From assembly GCF_048128805.1 (NCBI RefSeq), contig NC_135997.1, forward strand, positions 13,389,116 to 13,453,115: 64,000 nucleotides of DNA. The letters run 5' to 3'. The stretch comes from Centroberyx gerrardi (taxonomy: Eukaryota > Chordata > Actinopteri > Beryciformes > Berycidae). Of the stretch, positions 58,621 to 64,000 are shown piece by piece (positions within the stretch are counted from its first letter, which is position 1; every line of letters begins with the position of its first letter). Made by a program: the position numbers and the translations under genes. The notes under the pieces are model-generated. The model worked only from the letters and a program-made list of their open reading frames with translations. It was not told where the DNA came from and searched no databases.

Positions 58621-60035
58621 TTAGTCTTTGACGCGAGGTATGTTGTATGAGTAGTGTACAAGAGGAAGGCCTCTGCTCTGACAGAAGCAGGCTCTGCCGC
58701 AGGCCTGCACCTGGTCTGAGCTATCTGATACAAAGGAGTCTCCTTCGTCCGCATACTCAGACTGAGCTGAGGGTGTGCCACTGTCTGCCCAGTACCCCTC
58801 CGCACGCTGGCACACTGCAGCTCCAGCCAAAAGTGTGGGACAGCTATGAGACTTCACCAAGTGTCTGCAGACTGTGGAGGACGAGGGGGAAGAACAGGTC
58901 CTGGCATGCAGCGCTGCCTCACACTGCTCACATACAACTGTCTCTCCACAAAGCTGTGAGTACACCCCACAGTCAAAGCCTAGCTGCGTGGAGGAGCCTC
59001 CGTCCATGACCCCAGACCCTCCACCACTATCATCTCCCTGACCTTCAGCACCAGCCTTCACCTCCCTGCTCACACCTCCACGACCCCGCAGTCTCAGCCA
59101 GTCCTCCCTGAAGGCCGGGCTGAAGAACACATAAAGGACAGGGTTTAGGCACGCAGGCAGGGGGAAGAAAATGAGGGTGACGGACTTGGCGATCTCTGGG
59201 CCACCGGCAGTGGAGCCTGACCCGGTCAAGAGAGGGGCGAAGGAGAAAGCTGCCACGGGGCAGAAGAATATGCAATTGGTGAAGATTAGCCAAGCTACAT
59301 GCCGCAGAGCTCCCGTCTGCTCCGGGTCTGCCAGCTCCACCCTGCCCAGGTGGCAGTACAGCTGGGTGTACACAGCTGCTGTGAACAAGTAAGCCAGCGC
59401 ATTGAGCAGGACAAGAACTACTGTAATACTCAAAGCTGGACTCTCTCCACCGGCAAAGGGCAGGCAGAGAGGAGAGGCAGACTGGTCACTGGAACCTATG
59501 AGAGGCAGGCAGGCTGCCGCAGCAGCTAGGAGCCCGAGTAGTCCTGCCACAAGGCCGAAGCGTCGATCTCCTCTCCAGCATCCCTGATGGCTGCCAGCGC
59601 TCCTCCTGGGTGACACCATGACCTTCCCCAGAAGAGCCCGCACTGCCACGCTCCGCTCCACAGCTGCCAACGAGAGTAACAAAACCGCCCACTCGGAGGA
59701 GAAGACTGCCAGAGCTCCTGTGATCTGGCAGCCAGCGCCCATCTCCCACCACACACCAAACTCAGCGAAGGAGCCCCAGGTGGCAACATCGAGCACAGTC
59801 AGCACACCGACATACAGGCCTGTGAGCAGGTTGGCCAGCGCCAGCAGCCCCATCAGCAGCCTGGCTGGAGAGAGGGATGGAGTCAGGGAGTGGGCGAGGC
59901 CTGGAGCTCGGTGTGTGGGACAGAAGGTGGCGACCAGCACCAGGCTGTTAAAGACCAGGGACACCAGGCAGATGAACCAGACTGTCAGACGAATCATCCA
60001 GTTGCCCAGGAGATGCTCACAAGGCTTGAATGCTC
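58621..60035 (-). CDS. lgr4: lgr4 last exon: seven-transmembrane domain and tail
   Basis: The exon starts at the acceptor CATCTTCAG and reads [20 protein letters not shown] into TM1. Helices follow through [17 protein letters not shown] (first extracellular loop with conserved Cys), [14 protein letters not shown] (TM3 end; ERS in place of DRY), [31 protein letters not shown] (TM6) and [16 protein letters not shown] (TM7 NPVLY). The 150-residue tail contains a Gly-rich insert not in human, a conserved HLVKSHSCP, and the acidic [15 protein letters not shown]. The stop is at 58621-58623. GC content is higher here than around it. Confidence 0.95.
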
Positions 60036-63000
60036 CTGAAGATGGAAACAGTTCAGCTGGTTTTAATAATTAATAGGATCAATTTTGTAATTATTGAAAA
60101 GTAGTTTATCCATTCTAGGTCAGTTTATTTCACAGTTCCTGAATATCCATTGGCAAAAGTAAACACACCAAAATTGTTACACAAAAAAACGAAAAATAAA
60201 GCATGTAAAAAGCTGCTTACCCGGTGATGGAGAGCAATGCATAATCATCGAGATCCTTTCTACACCGTCCCCAGCTAAAATGAAAAATAATATGTAAGCT
60301 ATGCACATTTTCAAAGGTCCAGTCCTAATCCAAAAGCATAGTCTCGCCGCAAAAAAATCCAGTCATGCACAGGAGGCATGTTGGCATTCTCAACTGTCAC
60401 TTTGTTCTTGTTTGAAACCACAGATTAAGAGGCAAGACTCTGCTCTCTTGTTTCTGGTTTCGGGAGAGAGTAATGAATGATCACTTTTACAGACTGAACT
60501 GAGCTAAGGAATAAAAATACCATCTTTCAAAAACTGAAATTCATTCTCCATTACTATACAGAGGTGTCAAACTAAATCACCATTATCAAAAAATAATCAG
60601 CTGCCTGACAAATAATCTTAAGTAAAAAATGTATTATGGTGAGGACACAAGTTTTATTGGTCATTTTGTAATCACTTTTATGATTTGTGCATATCAACTC
60701 AAAATGCTACTGCAAATGCACATTTGTTCATTTTCTTGTGCCATCTGGCCTTTAGTAAATTAATAAATATAAGATACTGGGCTAATTAAAAGGGGAGAAA
60801 ATTAAGCATTTTTAGAGACATTTGCTTATTACAGGCCTGGATTTGGATTTGGTTTATTTAGGTTTCACAGAGTACAGAGGAGCAATTTGCAGGGAAGTAA
60901 TGTTAGTAATTAGCAGGTAAAATCCTGAGCTATGGCAGGATCAAAACGCACACAGGCATCCGCATCAGCACACGCATGCAGATACACAAACATGCATACA
61001 CACACTTCCTCACATCTCAACTTTTACTTTTCTTACCAAGCATAATTTCCACAGTTTGATTACCAAGTAGTTTTACAACCTCATTTAAAAGACATATTAC
61101 CTGCCACAAAGTAACACAGGAACAGGGAATTCTGTGTGCATTTGCTTGCAAAGTGGAGAGTATTTTGGATGCAGCAGCAAGAGTGTTTAATTTGCACTGT
61201 GAGCCAGTTGAAATGCAGAGAGAGAGTGGGCCAAAATTAATTGAAAACCAAAGTGATTCTACGGTCAATATCTGGCTAGCGGGCCTTGAGGTTGACGTGT
61301 TTTAATGAAACAATTTGCATAATTTGTCTCTATATTTCTCTGTTGCCTATGGATAAATGAAAGAAGAAAGAAGCATAATTAATGTATCCATGGTTCCAAG
61401 GATGCAGCTTTGACTGTAGCTTTCTTACCTGTAGATTTCTTCATGTTATTTTCTTCAGCAGAACTTATCATGGTGTCACATCCAAGAAATGCACAGCACT
61501 GGTAGGCATAGGGGACAGAGATGGACCTACGAACAAACAATTATCATTCAGAAAAATTATCCCGACAAGCTGACTGGTTAATAAAACTTGTTAATCAAAT
61601 TTGCCTAATTTCATTGTGTTATGCAATTTTTGGCTAATTTGCACCATTTTGGACTCAAAATGATTGAGCTTGCATGCTTTGTGTCACAGGGCATGTTTGA
61701 CAGGTGCAAGCAGCCTGCACATTCTGACAGTTTTATTTTTTTCCCCCCAGCTATTCTGACACTGTTTTGATACTGAAAACTTCCCAATGGAGTTTTTACC
61801 TGTGGAATAAAATCATCATTACCCACCTGTCCATAAAAACAGTTAAGCATGTATTAGGCTTTTAAGACTACTTGGGACAAAATGACTTTAGGGACACACA
61901 ATCTTTAAAAAAAATATATTATAAAAATCACAACATTTACAAAGTGTCTTCCTACCCTTTTTGTAAAAAAAATGGTGGAAAAGGTAAGCCCATATCAACT
62001 CAGTGGCCACTTTATTAGGAACACCTTTTGGCAGCACATTCAAGCTGTGAGCATCCTGTTCCACCTCATTTCAAAGTTGCTCAGTTGGGTTGAGATCTGG
62101 CGACTGTCCAGGCCGTTAAACTAAAGTCACTGTCATGTTCCTGGAACCATTTGGAGATGATCCATGCTTCACAACATGACGCATTATCCTCCTGGAAGTA
62201 TTCATTAAAAAAAAAATGTAGCCTGTTGCCATGAAGGGATGCTCCTGGTCAGCAACAATGTTTAGGTATGCTGTGGCATTCAAATGATGCTCCATTGGTA
62301 CTGAGGGGCCTAATGTGTGCCCTGAAAACATTATTACAATACCACCAAGTAGCCTCTACTGTTAGCACCTGGCAGGATTGACCCATAGATTTATATTGTT
62401 TCCACAAAATTCTCACCCTGTCATCGTGGGACCAGGCAACATATTTTCACTCTACAATCATCCAACTTTGGAGGTCATGTGGCCACTGTAGCTTCATCTA
62501 TTTCATTCATTGAGTTGTTTGGACTGAGATGTCCTTCTGCACCTCACTGTTGTACTGAGCTGGTATTTGCATACTTGTGGCCTTCTGCCTCTTAGCTTGA
62601 ATAAGTCTTGTCATTCTCCTCCAACCTCCCTCATCAATGAGGCATTTTCACTTTCAGGACTGCTGCTGACTGGATGTTTTTGTGTTTATTGCACCATTCT
62701 CAGTGAACTCTAGACACTGTAGTGTCCCAAAATCCCAGGATATCAGCCATTTCGAAGATCATACCATCATCATGCCATGATTCATAGTCATCTAAACCAT
62801 TGTAATTATTAGTCTTTATTTAGATGTGACCCAGTTTGGAGGATCAAGCTGTTTGCGTGGTGTACCTAATAAAGTGGCCACTGAGTGTATATCACAAATT
62901 CCTACTGTAATTGCAACATTCAGCAAAAAAACACCAATACAAGCCTTTTTTTCAATATCATGTATTTGCATTTTTGATTTTATCATTGCCAATCAAACTC

Positions 63001-63897
63001 AATTTCTTTGCGGTTAAATTCAGTTTTAACTATAAATTAAAACTTATTGCCAGCATGGACTTTTCATATTTTCATTGTGTTTCAGCAGATCTCAATATGT
63101 ATGTATTAGATCTTATTACATCCTTTCCTGAGGAGTGCAGATAACGGGACTCTACTGCAGAACATGGAAATTCTTTCTCACCTGAGTTTGGGTAAGTTTT
63201 TGGCAGTCAGCACATTTTTCATCTGCAGGTTCCCTGAGAGTTTCAGCTGATTGAGGGCACTCAGTCCACTTGTTGGAATCACAGTCAGAGAGTTCATACT
63301 CAAATCTCTGAAATGAAAAATGATTACACACATGCAATGAAATACTGTATACAATACAAACAGAAAAAGCAAATTATGTGCTGTAAATGCAGTATTGAAT
63401 CTATTTTAAGATTAGGTGGAATTACACGGGTCATACTCACAGGTTGGTAAGTGCAGTCAGGGTGAGGAAAGCATCTCTGTGAATGACTCTGATTTCATTT
63501 CTACTCAGGTCTCTGTAAAACCAAAATGCAATGCACTCATAATCTAGGCATAAAACATTTGTTCTTTGTTTTACAGTGACGACTGGTTTGTGTGTGTGTG
63601 TCTGTGTGTTATGGCTGAGAAGACTTACAGCAAACGTAGAGCAGAGAGACCTTGGAAAGTGTCCCTGTCAATTTGTTGAATATGGTTGTGTTGCACGCTT
63701 CTGTTGAGTTGAAACAGGATTTAAATAGATTTTATTATAGCTTTGTTTTGATAAGACGCATTCCATAAATTGTCCTCGTCTGAAATACAGTGTGATCTCA
63801 CTTCTATTTTCAACATTTTTTCAACACTCACATTTCCTGCAGTTTAAGACAGCCCTGGAAGGATGGCAGCTCCTCAATCTCATTGTAGGAAAGGTCT
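58621..63897 (-). CDS. lgr4: R-spondin receptor LGR4, 3' part (gene continues beyond the window)
   Basis: Seven coding exons in gene order: 63897-63832, 63700-63629, 63512-63441, 63307-63182, 61526-61429, 60274-60221 and 60035-58621. The first four encode leucine-rich repeats, the next two the cysteine hinge ([20 protein letters not shown]), the last all seven helices and the tail. All phases agree. LGR4 is a plasma-membrane receptor that binds R-spondins and relieves ZNRF3/RNF43 inhibition of Wnt receptors. The C-terminus [15 protein letters not shown] and final PRVKD are, as I recall, specific to LGR4 rather than LGR5/6. The signal peptide and N-terminal repeats lie to the right of the window. 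Confidence 0.93.
61996..62887 (-). mobile_element. Degenerate Tc1-like transposon in an lgr4 intron
   Basis: The ends are inverted copies of ACTCAGTGGCCACTTTATTA, then GG.ACACC; the right one is followed by TA. On the minus strand, remnants of a transposase can be read in shifting frames: [12 protein letters not shown], and out of frame YFQEDNA around the second catalytic Asp, then [11 protein letters not shown]. Several frameshifts and stops make it inactive. It lies between the hinge exon and the last LRR exon, in antisense to none and sense with lgr4. Confidence 0.85.
63182..63897 (-). CDS. lgr4: lgr4 leucine-rich-repeat exons in the window
   Basis: Exons 63832-63897, 63629-63700, 63441-63512 (66, 72 and 72 nt, one repeat each) and 63182-63307 (126 nt). 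Each starts in phase 2 with A-GAY-CTG or A-AGC, giving [48 protein letters not shown] and [18 protein letters not shown]. One exon per repeat with identical phase is the hallmark of the LGR family. These are the membrane-proximal repeats; R-spondin contacts lie mostly in earlier repeats not in view. Confidence 0.93.
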
Positions 63898-64000
63898 CTG
63901 ATGGAGGAAAACAAACAGCCTCAGCAATGAACTACTGGGACAACATTTATTTATTTATTTATCTTTCCATAAGAGAATGGAGACAAAAGGTTGCAGTGTT

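Noticed and set aside
59618..60073. 151-codon plus-strand open frame opposite lgr4
   Set aside because: Shadow of the GC-rich, strongly conserved lgr4 exon on the other strand.
62116..62331. Independent minus-strand gene in an lgr4 intron
   Set aside because: It is a frameshifted piece of Tc1 transposase inside terminal inverted repeats.
1..64000. CRISPR arrays, operons, prophage or bacterial defence systems
   Set aside because: The window is vertebrate nuclear DNA; tandem repeats are microsatellites or transposon repeats without spacers.

Overview
This window is nuclear DNA from a ray-finned fish, most likely a spiny-rayed (acanthomorph) teleost. It has intron-rich vertebrate genes with GT-AG introns, an AT-rich intergenic background, many dinucleotide microsatellites, and fish-type repeats: hAT and Tc1 MITEs with target duplications, and tRNA-derived SINEs. 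There are no bacterial features, CRISPR arrays or rRNA genes. Three genes are readable. All exon models were assembled by eye from splice sites, reading phase and remembered family sequences, with no transcript support.

Layout. (1) 1-8100 is intergenic: a 560-bp inverted-repeat transposon with a helicase-like ORF stub at 143-702, older repeats, a tRNA-SINE near 4500 and a GT microsatellite at 7.2-7.4 kb. (2) 8365-14993 (+) is spi1 (PU.1), five coding exons, 264 aa; the last exon carries the ETS DNA-binding domain. (3) 15.0-18.9 kb is intergenic with a SINE. (4) 19024-53308 (+) is mybpc3, cardiac myosin-binding protein C: more than 30 coding exons giving C0, the Pro/Ala linker, C1, the M-domain and C2-C10, about 1285 aa in the shortest in-frame model. 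Two separate 3-nt microexons can be placed. (5) 53.7-57.8 kb is intergenic or 3' UTR. (6) 58621-63897 (-) is the 3' part of lgr4, an R-spondin receptor: leucine-rich-repeat exons, hinge, and one large exon with the seven-helix domain and C-tail. The gene runs off the right edge.

Organisation. spi1 and mybpc3 lie head to tail, as I recall for human SPI1 and MYBPC3. mybpc3 and lgr4 are convergent; lgr4 is not the human neighbour, so a synteny breakpoint lies near 54-58 kb. The genes do not form a pathway: one is a myeloid transcription factor, one a thick-filament regulator, one a Wnt-potentiating receptor.

Most interesting observation: the 4.5-kb mybpc3 intron between C6 and C7 holds a 130-codon Pro/Ala/Glu-rich open exon (42811-43201). 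It starts with an ATG just after an in-frame stop, ends at a donor in the right phase for the C7 exon, and lies about 280 bp downstream of a combined TATA/MEF2-like site flanked by CAGCTG E-boxes. Spliced to C7-C10 it would encode a protein with the layout of myosin-binding protein H, a short muscle protein nested inside mybpc3. Other points of note are the conserved microexons (one preceded by a long CT microsatellite), a set of phase-compatible small exons in the C5 loop, and an in-frame alternative acceptor in spi1.
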